A DNA stretch of 64,000 nucleotides from Amoebophrya sp. A120 (taxonomy: Eukaryota > Sar > Dinophyceae > Syndiniales > Amoebophryaceae). Shown piece after piece: positions 33,701 through 42,111 of this stretch. Positions within the stretch are counted from its first letter, which is position 1. Each line of letters starts with the position of its first letter. Made by a program: the position numbers and the translations under genes. The DNA lies in assembly GCA_905178155.1 (NCBI GenBank), contig CAJINV010000012.1, positions 62,001-126,000 of the forward strand, given 5' to 3'. The notes below the pieces were generated by a model. The model made no database searches, was not told where the DNA came from, and was given only the letters and a program-made list of their open reading frames with translations.

Positions 33701-34937
33701 CAACCGAGTAACCTCTTTTGCGTCTTCTACTCCACCAGTCTCACTAACAACTTTGGTTAGCCTGACTGCCCGGCTACCGGCCCTGCGGCTACGCGAGGCA
33801 CTTTGTCCTCATCACGTGAACGACAGAGCGGCAGATGACCATCTTGGAGAATAAAAGTTTTTTTTTTCTTTTTTGAATACAAATTTAACACATGCCAAAT
33901 TTACTCATAGAAAAGCTATTCGAAGGAACAAGAAATCGAGGTTAGCACTAGTCACATACAATCATACATCCCACACGCCTCGCCGCAATAAGCACTCTCT
34001 CGACCGCTTACCGCTAGGCGTGCGCCTAAAGTAGCCTCAAGTGGCCCAACGTTCGCGCACTCGGACGCTCGCGAACACCTGCGCTCGGTCGCTTGTGCAT
34101 GATGAGAAACTTTTTTGGCATGGAGATTTGCATGACGACTCTGGGTTTTGGGAACGTTTTTGCTCAGGATATGCGCCTGGATTTCCCTGCGCGTCTCCTC
34201 TGCGAGTTTTTTTTCTTTTTCCTGCTTTTTCCGCTCTACTTCGCGCCTTGCGAGGATGTCCCGCCATAAGTCCTCGAGTTCTACCCGGTGTTCTTTGAAG
34301 TACATCGCACATTGCTTGGCGCCCCGGTTTATGCATTGCACAATACATGTCTGGGTCTGCTGGGAGAATGCAAAGATCATTTGTCATGTTACTCGTCTCA
34401 CATGACAGTTGAATCTGCAGTGCGCGAGCAGGAAAAAAAGGCCCCCTCTTACGAGAGAAAAAGGACGGTCCAGAAACTTGTCAACATGCGTGGCTGCGTA
34501 TTGCAGTACGGACGCCCATCATTAAACAAACTAGCAGCACAAGCTTCTTCCAGGCCCAGACATGGAACATGGTTGCCATGCATACGGTTGTGCCCGACAA
34601 ACTGGGCAATGGCCTGAAACCGGTCCTTTATGTTCTCGACGCTGGCATACCTGAGGAGTTTATTTGATGGAATTTGTATCCTCAGAATTCTGTTCGAGAA
34701 CAATGCGCGTATTTTTACTTCTTACTCCTGGCGTGAAGAAGAATTCAAGCAAGTGCTGTCGCAACACGAACGGAGGCATTGTTTATTGTTGCCAAGCAAT
34801 ACCAAAAAATGATCTGAAAAAGAACAAAAAAACTCATACTCGTTAACAGCTTCGCTGAGCCGCTCGCGCTCCACTTGGGTCCACTGTGGCACGGCCTCCG
34901 TGGGTGAGGAAGTGCTGCCAGGAGCCGTCGTCGACAT
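21706..34937 (-). CDS. ZNF598/Hel2-like E3 ligase with N-terminal SANT domain
   Basis: Eleven exons: 34937-34840, 34650-34585, 34324-34172, 26626-26546, 26377-26209, 26057-25821, 25552-25020, 24729-23866, 23710-23642, 23374-22323, 21992-21706. Together 3609 nt, 1202 aa. Residues about 17-70 form a SANT/Myb-like domain (WTQVERERLSEAVNEY...FQAIAQFVGHNRGAKQC). A Lys/Glu/Gln coiled coil follows to about 240, then low-complexity sequence. A RING finger follows (CHLCCGEHENL...CNHFPQVCAICF...CPLCF), then C2H2-type fingers including CKFCDFSRVGYFYS, HLRDCHEKCIQCDKEG, YEANHFVC and HRYLVHKEG. The RING plus C2H2 order is that of ZNF598/Hel2, which ubiquitinates collided 40S subunits. The SANT and coiled-coil part is not in the animal or yeast protein; all junctions are in phase, so it looks like one gene. 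One exon boundary is an ordinary GT-AG intron. Confidence 0.85.
21998..22322. mobile_element. Introner, family D
   Basis: Ends TATCAACAGGAAAAATCCTC / TATTGTAAGGAAAAATCCTC; flanks gagga/gagga. Excision joins SRGP to PQNNYN in the C-terminal region of the ZNF598-like protein. Confidence 0.92.
23380..23641. mobile_element. Introner, family B
   Basis: Left end GATCAAATGC (first base changed), right end TATCAAATGTAAAAATGTCT; flanks cagcg/cagcg. Excision joins AKLR to WEDSLECF. Confidence 0.92.
23716..23865. mobile_element. Introner, family C
   Basis: Ends TATGCATTGCAAAAGTATCG / TATCCTGTGCAAAAGTATTT; flanks gtgcg/gtgta. It lies after the RING finger; phase is kept. Confidence 0.9.
24735..25019. 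mobile_element. Introner, family F
   Basis: Ends TATCCTAAGGAAAAACGTCC / TATCCGAAGTAAAAACATCC; flanks gacat/gacat. This intact copy is the reference for locating the LINE insertion in the related introner at 26632. Confidence 0.93.
25558..25820. mobile_element. Introner, family B
   Basis: Ends TATCAAATGTAAAAATGTCT / TATCAAATGTAAAAGTGTCT; flanks ctcga/ctcga. Excision joins GMFE to SAMTSA. Confidence 0.93.
26063..26208. mobile_element. Introner, family C
   Basis: Ends TATGATCTGCAAAAGTATCG / TATCCTGTGCAAAAGTATCG; flanks tttct/cttct. It lies in the coiled coil (RKEK to IRKAKED). Confidence 0.9.
26383..26545. mobile_element. Introner, family C
   Basis: Ends TATGGAGCGCAAAAGTATCG / TATGAACTGCAAAACCATCG; flanks tctaa/tctaa. 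It lies in the coiled coil (EEKL to EKQKQE). Confidence 0.92.
26856..34096 (-). mobile_element. Full-length LINE (non-LTR retrotransposon)
   Basis: 7.24-kb element in the same orientation as the host gene. It is flanked by a 7-bp duplication GCATGAT (26849-26855 and 34097-34103). The 3' end is a short (ATG)n tail (catcatcat on the plus strand, 26856-26870) instead of po­ly-A. It has a roughly 930-bp 3' untranslated part, one long ORF, and a 5' part with an A-rich tract near 33853-33875. A 5'-truncated relative lies at 50337-50585 and shares the last 240 bp. Confidence 0.92.
27805..33582 (-). CDS. LINE polyprotein: AP-type endonuclease and reverse transcriptase
   Basis: 1925-aa uninterrupted frame, so the copy may be recent. 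The N-terminal endonuclease/exonuclease/phosphatase domain has WNVNGF at about 47-52, FSGDVNCEY near 219 and SSRRAIDFV near 280. The reverse transcriptase has motif A GVDAANFFNN near 918, motif B QGSVDTMMCGSL near 977, and the catalytic FIDDGT near 1114. The C-terminal third is Glu/Gln/Lys-rich with scattered Cys/His; I see no clear RNase H. The frame begins with a hydrophobic stretch (FIVSLCAAMSLWS) that is unusual for a LINE. Function: target-primed reverse transcription of its own RNA. Confidence 0.92.
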   Translation of the reverse strand: MRLLQRFIVSLCAAMSLWSQALQCMGDDEVLEVVEETPPKLTRHMAWNVNGFLTKNSARLLNATKFSKCSQGAGNELKAPNITAKQARFDHVEMTRKPRVHVSTATDMRKKSASIFAGGCFHFHCNKVRKLPKRQLRFEITTLHTEGLYVQKELVDKNDIVLWITAEMGEDYAVSISFYRPGRTVRQNDECKRAHIRKQVQRAWEEMSELLFAASLVIFSGDVNCEYQISAGGLVGFVYESTIGEILFQEILTPIAEIVNEFAVVLDTCGPTCYKGSSRRAIDFVAVGANHASIFEEPKLQRMKVANSPDGVCEMLDKFKHPQEEEADHLALVLDVVWRPHWAALRKFEAVLEQMAREKTGLQTGTGLEFNATYAERIPAGPSAKNRVAIYKGKNNFEKAIPFPMITAWPRGTHKVEALQQAFEGKEMPDLVKEGLHRAETWMQEVLVDEKLIAPIPAEMPKNLQKLFERARPERFAHKQKGVGKGGRSKVKGKGAKGVWAAKGKKGLGKVRKGGVILGKEVANVEEDMQWLAREAKETADRWAKSFEQDCDPQQMDNQYKRAKAAKLQVCGAQRGAAAGEQSFLNIGSETAPVYIYGAEECAVKVAEFHLSKNQHTRLEAGKRHTFSREEFATALRELTQAAEFVPDIVITGRDLKAHLKRINNEAGGADGMRVKAFQGLGMKQLDKLAEGYTSFLKKVRTMKFEPWLRDSEQVIHPLLTTLQVELLAKGLGSDIRKLRTVIKGTPCYRLLLSYLIFISSRVADLGDKYTPAGAGGKPGASSVVTALEILGTIYPDELQDPWSRKLDVEPRKFLKLEKKGKKAGSRKAKRTTKRKAKGSAKVGAAQGVKKNSKTGDTGKLSLHEEGSFGIEMEGAPQLSEPRQEQGVEGSSSGATARSQESEQAGLLSDEEREWPTCLIGVDAANFFNNISVCSAVRVLRGARIHPVVIKLIFVTTYSKKLYLRNGEIFGEIAAHHDMIQGSVDTMMCGSLLFMPAVHEVAKFLQSCFNEKGRVVPDAELRKLAQKMRGAVEKRYSCSDDVDTSFQKYDVRTEVDEVYFDESTNGGQSTGFRRVATQTREDKNRGRVRFEHQGGKLKDPQKAAKPRSATAVQFIDDGTICLRYHKCDRQAVHWILQQVSQVYRRMYISEGQFMSPAKCELLCTEQEVEAWALLNAFSPFGIQLLRKRATRILGAVITLQGIDEQRAATQGQITSAIGLGQHLAAKVMASQKEMAGEELRRLVVMFYLSGLLYLLPLMQVILQPSEWADLLMDMATAIAETLGFSKRAWVELTAKAQLQPQCFYRVIFSENCLALLDPFVLSIKLLRSACQSSILTDMDFLLPKAVYPVKVLGSGEQGVRHGDKEDLKEQAQADIALVQALVEGAATRISHRSDLRVAGFVRDRTMGRGRMPSGLPVYEIRASSDLSATVCVERGTGKVFAQCKTKMEHLKTEVRRQERRFLAYVNNALTLLQFVTQHCHGIRRVGVELSDFKRLQANTRGPLRQGRGIVLSLVEALEGAQALGYEIRKEVLPNHERDFMSVDPSLPMHMVPLQIVNVAQHDNCYTTWPVYEFGADMYKFPPVRDWPKMNRTERTLYLDECLGLSQGQEAKQDEGCTEVQGGRAHEEGKVGEAGDQEAPDRQSVSQAVDTQKDPKINCGTAVVDPLRKFHMGADCLALCRELGKDLGKSKNNGAKASASAGRTCRGSEAAGAPQVGHAASSSSSIAHKRYDQLTRSERKRFQVGSPRGTGSSSNELARGSASASADRDQEREADATVCGDATALGEEGGQAVSARRTDPSSGPRSHSRDIKQGVAEAAPPLAKEFGTRQLPAQQEAQKNKGVAASVEQTQGPAEPAKQAKPFGEPFGVGVGKFQRLLDVVHLMEPAHSADQQETRGDRLECEQLSPRSWGEMLRRVTGRKKEDFE
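34330..34584. mobile_element. Introner, family B
   Basis: Ends TATGCATTGCACAATACATG / TATGCATGGCAACCATGTTC then GTCTGGG; flanks cggtt/cggtt. It sits in the SANT domain (VGHNR to GAKQC). Confidence 0.9.
34651..34839 (-). other. Canonical GT-AG intron in the ZNF598-like gene
   Basis: Donor GTATGAG and acceptor CTCCTCAG restore VNEY-ASVENIKDRF in the SANT domain. No inverted ends or flanking duplication. It shows that the same transcript carries both intron classes. Confidence 0.8.
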
Positions 34938-36284
34938 GGTCTTAAGCTTTTGTTCTCTGTACTACTAGTACAGGTTCTAGAGGGCCGCGGCAAGTAGTGG
35001 AGCCCGCTTGTTCCTCTTGATGGACCAGTTAGATTTATTCGCCCCTCGTCACATTTCGAAATTATACGAATAGATACTTACGCGCCGAGGACGGGAGGCT
35101 AGTGCCACCGTGCTTGTTGCACCAGGTCGTCGTGCTGTCGAACTCGTGTGGCGCAGCAAGAGCCGTGTGCTCGTGCACGCGACTAAGACGTCGCTAGCTC
35201 TGTTGTTCTATCTGATGTTGATATTCATATTGTTCCGGTCGGGATAATGATAAAGTTCTTGAACTTGTTGAATAATTCATCAAGGCAATGCACGACACCG
35301 GCTGGATAACGATAAGCGCTTGTGCATCTTCAACATCAGGGCATTGTCGATAAAGTAGATTACATTGCTCCTCCCCGAAGCCACTAAGGTAGAAGCCCCC
35401 TGTAGCTTTGTCGACCTCGAACGAGGGCATTTTTGCTGACGAGACCGGATCAACATCAAGTTCAAGAGAGGTTGATGTACTAGTGCAGTCCAGAAAGAGT
35501 GACAAACACGCCGGGTCGCGGAGCGCCACGATGGAAAATTTCGAGGACCACAGGCGGTAATATGCGAGTCGTTACACTCGGGCTTCTAGATAAATCCTCA
35601 AATAAATCTTCGAAACAGCAGAACTGAAACTGGACAAAACGAAAATCGTATGAAAATGGAAATACGGGGCGTTCTTGTAGAACATCCCCTTGCAAAATGG
35701 AATTCTAGGAGGCAGATGGCGACATGATATCTACGCGTCAAGGAGGAAAGAGGACAGCAATAAATAAATTTCGAGGGGGGTCTAGGGGGGGTAAAAACTT
35801 CCAAGACGGGGATCTTTTATTGCTTTTCTGGAGGCGAAAAAAACTTCTTCTAGATGAGGTCCTGTGGGAAAGATTAAAATTAAAAGAATGAGAAATAGCG
35901 GGGTGGTTCTGGCAAAAAAAATATTATTCTTATTCTCTCTTTCCTGCATCGCATGGAAAAGTCAAAGTGGCATCACAAAATTCCAAGGAGATCTTTCGGG
36001 AACGGCACAACTGGTGCGTAAGTTCGAGCTGAAGCTGATCCAAAATTGTCGGGGAGGTCATTGTAAATTAGAGCAGGTGGAGTAGAAGAACAACTTCATC
36101 TCTACTAGAACCTATCCTCCTCAATGTACTATGATGATTTCACTTTTTGTTGGCCTGAAGAAGGGCGCAACCCTCACTAGTACGCTGAGTATCTACGTCA
36201 CATTTACTTTGCCGTGCAGCGACGAAAGAAGGTACAACGTAGCACACCAAGTCTGATTCGGGACGATGAAGAGCCTTTACATTA
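34938..36284. other. Intergenic
   Basis: Upstream flank of the ZNF598-like gene. A 111-aa minus frame at 35194-35529 is open but has no recognisable content. The stretch 35740-36100 is AT-rich. Confidence 0.4.
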
Positions 36285-37020
36285 GTTTTTCTGAAGATCC
36301 ACCAAAGTGGCCATCTGCCAAACAAGAACAGAAGAAAAAGCTGCTGCGGCTGCTTGATGGAAAGACAACTCTGAACACCACGATAGATTTTCCTGCAGCT
36401 GCTGCTCGGCGAGCCAACAAGTTCTTGCTGCTGGCGTTTGTATACCTGTTTCATCTATCATCCCCCACATCGGACAAGATCAAAAACAGAGCGGTTTTTG
36501 GAGAACTTATAATCTTCCTTCCACAATAAACTTATACTAAGACAGAAAGCTACGACTTGCGCTTGGATGTAAAAGTCATCTGAATTATTCGGTAGAAATT
36601 CAAACGCCACCGACATCTTCAAGCACGAAAGGTATCTGTCCTCGGAGTTCGTTCATAAGTTTTGTGGAAATTGAAAATTATCGTTCTTGTTTTTTTTCTA
36701 CTTCTAGATGATGTAAATGCATGCTTATATGTAGGTGTCATAGAGCAGTCGACTCCTCGTTTCGACTCGTCAGTGGCTGATTTCCTTGTAGGCTGCCATA
36801 ACATAGAGCGATATCGATGGATTTCAGACCGCAACAGGTAGAAAACTCATCGATCTAGCTCAAGCAGAAATCTAGACTCTACCTCTAGGTAGAAAGCCTA
36901 TGCATAGAAGAAGTTGACTCTTGCTCTCTTGACGAGCAGCTGTAGTGTAGCTGCAAGTGGTTGCAGATAAGCAGCGCTTGTCCGTGTTGTGTAGGGATTT
37001 AAATCACGCTTGAGAATTTG
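36285..37020. repeat. Dispersed repeat cluster, copy 1
   Basis: Contains the block around ccacatcggacaagatcaaa (36466 on), also at 39655, 40253, 41780, 45746 and 47434. It is followed by a second block (36717-37020; aacatagagcgatatcgatg, gatttaaatcacgcttg), also near 44766, 46000 and 47690. The part 36285-36460 recurs at 39465-39660. Confidence 0.75.
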
Positions 37021-37691
37021 AATTATTAATTTAATTATGATAATGATAATTATTTGGGGTTGGTCAGATCATGCGCAGATGCTTGTTGCTAGCTTGTTTC
37101 GATGCTAGGCGCGGCCCGATGCTAACAAACGCGCGAGGGGTTCGAACATACACCAAAATTTGTGTCAGCGTCAAATAAAATGCGCATAGCAAGCATTTCC
37201 AAATTATACGACTTCTACCCCTGTCGACCTATAAACAAAACCTTAGCATTGGGCGTTTTCGGGAGCTTAGCTAGTACGTGCTCCACCTTATTACTTTACC
37301 GCCAACGCTGCCACAGCTTAGCTAATTTGTAGTTCCCTTAATCTCGCTACCACCTGCTGGGCTAGGAGTTGCACGCTAGTGCCAGGAGTCCTCTTAGGCG
37401 TAGCGGAGATGAGGATGACAGGAGCTGTGTTCATCGCAGATGGTTTGCAAGCACTCATTTACAACAAAAACAATGACCTGGCATTTACTTACGCACTGGA
37501 GAAGTGAGGTTACTTTCATGTAGAAATTGAAATTTCAGTCTGCTGTAGGGAAACAATTCTTTCAATCTAATAGATCACATTCACAGCTGCTTGTTGACAT
37601 GAGATAGTAGGTGGGGTTCGCCATCGGCAGTCAGAGACGAGAACTCAACTCGGGATTTAGTACCGTCCAACTGCTAGGGTATGATATTACC

Positions 37692-38477
37692 TCACGGCGA
37701 GCGGGTCTGTCGCCGTGCAGTGTTTGTGTTGTTTGCTCGCACACCGTGTCCAATATCGAAGCGTTGATTTGGGTTTTTCGGACGATCGCCTTCGGGCTGC
37801 TTAAAAACGGCAATCGAGTAACGCTTTCGCGGGTGGTTTCCCAGGATTTTCGTTCCCTCTTCATCGAGAGAGTCAAGCACTTCGTTGGGAAATCCCAAAG
37901 GCGTTTGTCCTTCTGGAGCGGGGCCACGAGGAACGAGTTTCCCGTCTCTTTCGTAAAGAAGAGGTCTCCCGCCTGCGGACGTGGGGACGGGAGGGGCCGC
38001 CGCGTCAAGGCCAAGTCCTGCTTCGTCGACGGCGCTGCTTGCGTCGTCTGTAAGAGAAGCAGGGGTGGGGCGGCGAGGGGGAGGACGGACGTCCTCCACG
38101 GCGGCGAGAAGCGGATCGAATCCTTCTTGGCCGTGGTCCGTGTAGGTTTGAACACCGGTTTGAGCACGGGCCTCAGCGACTTTATTGGGCTGCGAGCAGA
38201 AGCTGTTGCAAAACTCTCCTATGCCTTTCAAACAATCGTCGCCGGTAATCGGGTGGCCTCTCGTAAATTTCTTGTACACACTCAGACCAGCGCACTCCTC
38301 GTCCTCCTCCCGCTCGTCCACTTCATTTGGTTGCGCGGAGGACCGGGACCCCGGAGCACGAGCTTGCAACGAAAGTGCCGATACCCTGCTGCCGGACGAG
38401 AGAGCCAACAGACCACCAAGAAGGAGAGTTGTCACTCCAGCCCGACGGCTTGCTTTCATCATGATAATCTTCTCCAT
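37692..38477 (-). CDS. Unknown secreted protein
   Basis: 261 aa. A positively charged start followed by AGVTTLLLGGLLALSS looks like a signal peptide. The mature protein has a Cys-containing stretch (DDCLKGIGEFCNSFCSQ) and a Pro/Ala-rich middle. No domain recognised. The opposite strand is open for 324 codons, but the minus frame has the signal sequence and agrees with neighbouring gene orientation. It is isolated within the repeat block. Confidence 0.55.
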   Translation of the reverse strand: MEKIIMMKASRRAGVTTLLLGGLLALSSGSRVSALSLQARAPGSRSSAQPNEVDEREEDEECAGLSVYKKFTRGHPITGDDCLKGIGEFCNSFCSQPNKVAEARAQTGVQTYTDHGQEGFDPLLAAVEDVRPPPRRPTPASLTDDASSAVDEAGLGLDAAAPPVPTSAGGRPLLYERDGKLVPRGPAPEGQTPLGFPNEVLDSLDEEGTKILGNHPRKRYSIAVFKQPEGDRPKNPNQRFDIGHGVRANNTNTARRQTRSP

Positions 38478-38634
38478 TGTGATCGAACAAGAAAAAGAAT
38501 AGAGTGCAAGTTGCTTCGTATAAAAGATAGAAGGGGCGTGCTACTGGGGTGGAATTTGGTAAAGGTAAAGCGGACGCTGATCTGAAAAATTCAGCAATAA
38601 TTATGGATGACCTTGTCCGCGATGTAGAAAAGTG

Positions 38635-39190
38635 AGAAGACAAACAAACTACAGTTGTTGACGCGGTGCACTTAATCTGAGTAGAGGGGAGGGTCTAAAA
38701 TTTGACGTGGTTTCGACATTTGTGACGGCAGCTGTGAGCGTTTAAAGATCATAGTAGATCGTCGTGATTGATTGACTCATGTTGATGCGACATTCCGGGT
38801 AGACTAGACAGTGGTCGGATGAGAAGCTAAACCGTATTAAAACCGATGGTTGAACAAGCGCTAGAGGTGCAGCTGCAGACCATGTGATCATGATTTGTTC
38901 TGTTCGAAGAAGTAGTAAGCACAGGATCCGTGTACATTGTGATGCTGACCAGGACAGAAGTATTTCAAAAGTTGTAGCGGAGGTCAGCTCGTCCTCCTGT
39001 TTTTCATTATCTTCTACTTAAACCGACTTGACCTTGAGGTTGACTTATGCTGATTCTTCAACATCAAAAAATCCTGTTGTGTTCGTCTTGATCCGTAAAT
39101 TTTCCCAAAAGAACCACTCACCGATGTCTTTATCTAGAAAGGGTTGCGGCCATTGTCTCTCGCATTGATCATCTTCTTCACAAACGATTG
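38635..39190. repeat. Dispersed repeat, copy 1
   Basis: Matches 52025-52535 over most of its length, and a shorter piece at 40290-40520, sharing ccaygtgatcatgatttgtt and ctagaaagggttgcggccat. No ORF of note. Confidence 0.75.
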
Positions 39191-39464
39191 ATGCAGCTCA
39201 CGTCTTATTTATTTACTGTACTGAGTCTGAGCCATAACTTAGAGTGTGAGAGTCCACGACCTGGAGGATCTTTTTTAGTCTACCTCTCAGATCGAGGACC
39301 GACCGCGGACAGGAATCTGATAATTTTAATTCATCAAGTCGAAGATACTTCTACAGCAAATTTGCTTTACAGGAACGTCAATCAAGACGGCGATCACGAC
39401 CGACGGAGAGAACCAAGCGGATCGACTCGGCAGCAGGAGTTAGCCACGAATTGATAGTCGTTAA

Positions 39465-40276
39465 CCCCTGAAGATCCAACAAAGTGGCCATCATCTGCCG
39501 GGACAGAACAGAAGAAAAAGCTGGTGCTGGGGACGACGCTTCGCAGAACACCTCTGAACACGGCATTAGATTTTCCGGCAGCTCGGCGAGCCGACAAGTT
39601 CTTGCTCCTTCTGGCGCATGTTTACTCCTTCTATAACTGTTTCATTCTCCTCCACATCGGACAAGATCAAAAACAGAGCAATTCCGGTGCTGCTACCGTG
39701 CACCCTCGTCCGCTTGCTGTCGTGCGTCGCTACCACCGGCTCCCCGTCCAACGGCGGCAACAGCAAGCTCGGCGCTGCAGCCCCAACGCGGGCGCTCTGT
39801 AATGCGGGGAGACTCCTATCATGCTGATTCTCGCCATCCTGTTCACGATCATGCTCTGCCGACACAACAGGGCGAACGGCCATCCTGGGGGCCGTTTGGA
39901 CCGTGATCTTACCTGTTGTTCTGCGTTGACCACTCACTTCGGGCTCCGGCAATGCAGATTCTCCCGGCTGCTCCCGACCAAGAAGATGAAGAGCGCCCTG
40001 CACACTGCCACACTTGTCCGCACCGCAGCGCTCCGCCCCGCCCTTGCCAATCGGCACAAGGCGTACGGCTGTGCTGCGCTCACCCGAGGCACCTTCCGCG
40101 CAGAGCGCCTTGAACTTCGTTGCCACTGCATCCTCGTCCGAAGAATCAGGCTCCGGTCTCCCCGAAAAAACAACACTGAAGTCTTTTTGAAGTCTTAGAC
40201 GGTTAGAATAGCTGGGGCGATTTGGCAGTAATTCTATAACTGTTTCATTCTCCTCCACATCGGACAAGATCAAAAG
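39465..40276. repeat. Repeat-flanked segment with an open minus frame
   Basis: The block ctccacatcggacaagatca occurs at both ends (39655 and 40252), bracketing about 560 bp of GC-richer DNA. A 235-codon minus frame (39566-40273) runs through both copies, so the same LSDVEENETVIE peptide appears twice. I see no domain; it may be repeat translation only. Confidence 0.5.
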
Positions 40277-40289
40277 ATGTTTGAATAAC

Positions 40290-40520
40290 CGCTACACGTA
40301 CGGCTGCAGGCCACGTGATCATGATTTGTTCTGTTCGAAGAAGTTGTAGCAGTAGCTCTTCACAATCCGTTTTCATTGCGATAAAATTCACAGGGACAGA
40401 ACTATATTTCAAGATTTGTAGTGGTCAGCTCCGCCACGACCTCACGTTTATCATTATCTTTTAAACCGACTCGAGGTTCGTATTTTTGATCCGTAATCTG
40501 TTAAACAGAAGAAAAAGAAC
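40290..40520. repeat. Dispersed repeat fragment
   Basis: A 230-bp piece of the repeat also found at 38870-39120 and 52230-52470. Confidence 0.7.
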
Positions 40521-40931
40521 CATGTTTGTGCTTACTCTGGATAGACAGCTGAGCATTTACGTGGGAGCGTTAGCGCATACTGCCGCCCCCCTTGTTGCTC
40601 GATATGTAATAGTAGTAGTAGCGGCGAATGATGATACCCCCGCTGTTGCAACTGTGTAAAAATCTTAGTAGTGATATTTTCTTCAGTCGAGCCAAATCAT
40701 TGCTGTTAAAAAGTCCACAGAGCGTATTTTTATGGGACCGATAAAATTTTTTTTATAGGAAAACAGAGCCTGCTACTGGATAAAAATAAAACGGCTGCTA
40801 CTGATGAGTTTAAAAGGTTGTTTTTTTTTTTCGAGCATAGCACATCCTTTATAATTTCGAAAAAGGGTAGTGCCAATACTGGGGGGGCAGCACGAAGCTC
40901 CTTCGTCGCGTTTAGCGTCGACTGCAACTGC
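40517..40931. repeat. Direct repeat, left copy, ends at gap
   Basis: Near-identical to 46401-46812, including tactgccgccccccttgttg. It stops at the assembly gap. Confidence 0.85.
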
Positions 40932-41063
40932 NNNNNNNNNNNNNNNNNNNNNNNNNNNNNNNNNNNNNNNNNNNNNNNNNNNNNNNNNNNNNNNNNNNNN
41001 NNNNNNNNNNNNNNNNNNNNNNNNNNNNNNNNNNNNNNNNNNNNNNNNNNNNNNNNNNNNNNN
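40932..41063. other. Assembly gap (132 N)
   Basis: Run of N between two pieces of the repeat family. The true length and content are unknown; the 46812-onward sequence suggests what may follow the left edge. Confidence 0.99.
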
Positions 41064-42015
41064 GGGATTTAAATCACGCTTGGTAATAGTTTAAAATTTG
41101 GGTTTATTTCAGTATAAAGTGTTGCCGACTCGCATCAAAGTAAAGCAAGAACTGACTTTGTCTTAGGGGCAGAATCAGCTACAGATGTTTGTGCTCACTC
41201 TGGATAGAGTGCTGAGCATTTACGTGGGAGCGTTAGCGCATACTGCCGCCCCCCTTGCTGCTCGATACGTAATAGTAGTACTAGTAGTAGCAGACGATGA
41301 CGACGCTGTTACTGTGTAAAAATCTTAGTAGTGACATATATATTTTCTTGAGTCGAGCCAAATCCTTGCTGTTAAAATAAAGTCCATACAGTGTATATCT
41401 CCCCGATGCATCGACATTTTCTGATTCTTTCGTAGGTGTAAAGAATCATGCTAGGAGCAAGTCTTGTCTTAGAGAAATCTTTTCTTCAAGGAAGATTTCG
41501 TAGAAAAGGCTATTGGAAATGTTTGCAGTCAGCTTCCTATGCGTTGCTCGGAACAATTATTCAGTGCTTTTTATAAATGTTTATCTTGAACATAAAAGCA
41601 AATGCAAGGTCGTGCTTTGTTTGTTGTTTGTTGAGGATGGTCTCATACAGAACCGTTTGAAAGGTGTTCTTACTTTCATCTGCATCTCATGCGTCTAGCG
41701 CTACTTCAATATATAACAAGGGAAAACTTGGCGGAGCTGCTTTGGCTCCCACCTTAGAAAAAGAAACTGTTTCACTCTCCTCCACATCGGACAAGATCAA
41801 AAACAGAGCGGTTTTCGAAGAACTTTATAAATCTTCCTGCCACAAACTCAACTAAAGACAGAAAGTGCTACGACTTGCGCTTGGATGTAAAAGTCATCTG
41901 AGTTATTCGGTAGAAATTCAAACGCTGCCGACACCTTCAAGCACGAAAGGTATCTATCCTCGGTGTTCGTTCGTAAGTTTTGTGGAAATTGAAATTATCA
42001 TTCTCGTTTTTCTTG
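41064..42015. repeat. Near-identical direct repeat, left copy
   Basis: About 950 bp essentially identical to 45026-45985, from gggatttaaatcacgcttgg to the tcattctcg segment. The short open frames inside are duplicated with it. Such identity implies recent duplication or gene conversion. Confidence 0.9.
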
Positions 42016-42111
42016 TAAATACATTTGCATGCTTATAACTCTAGTTGTTGAACAAACAGCAAATTAACCGATATTTCAGAAACGAGAAACAGGTTTGGAC
42101 ATTTCACATTT

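Larger units (their letters stand above)
26632..34171. mobile_element. Introner, family F, split by a LINE
   Basis: Ends TATCCTGAGGAAAAACGTCC / TATCCTGAGCAAAAACGTTC; flanks tgcgg/tgcgc. About 300 bp of introner aligns with the copy at 24735. The rest, 26856-34096, is an inserted LINE, making this intron 7.5 kb. Excision joins EIQA to QQEKNR in the coiled coil. Confidence 0.9.

Noticed and set aside
26856-34096. LTR retrotransposon
   Set aside because: No long terminal repeats, integrase or protease; the AP-type endonuclease and simple-repeat tail indicate a LINE.
37611-38585. Plus-strand ORF of 324 codons
   Set aside because: It overlaps the minus-strand 261-aa frame that has a signal peptide. 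The plus frame has no recognisable features and opposes the orientation of all neighbours.
40818-41094. ORFs running through the N gap
   Set aside because: They exist only because unknown bases are read as open codons.
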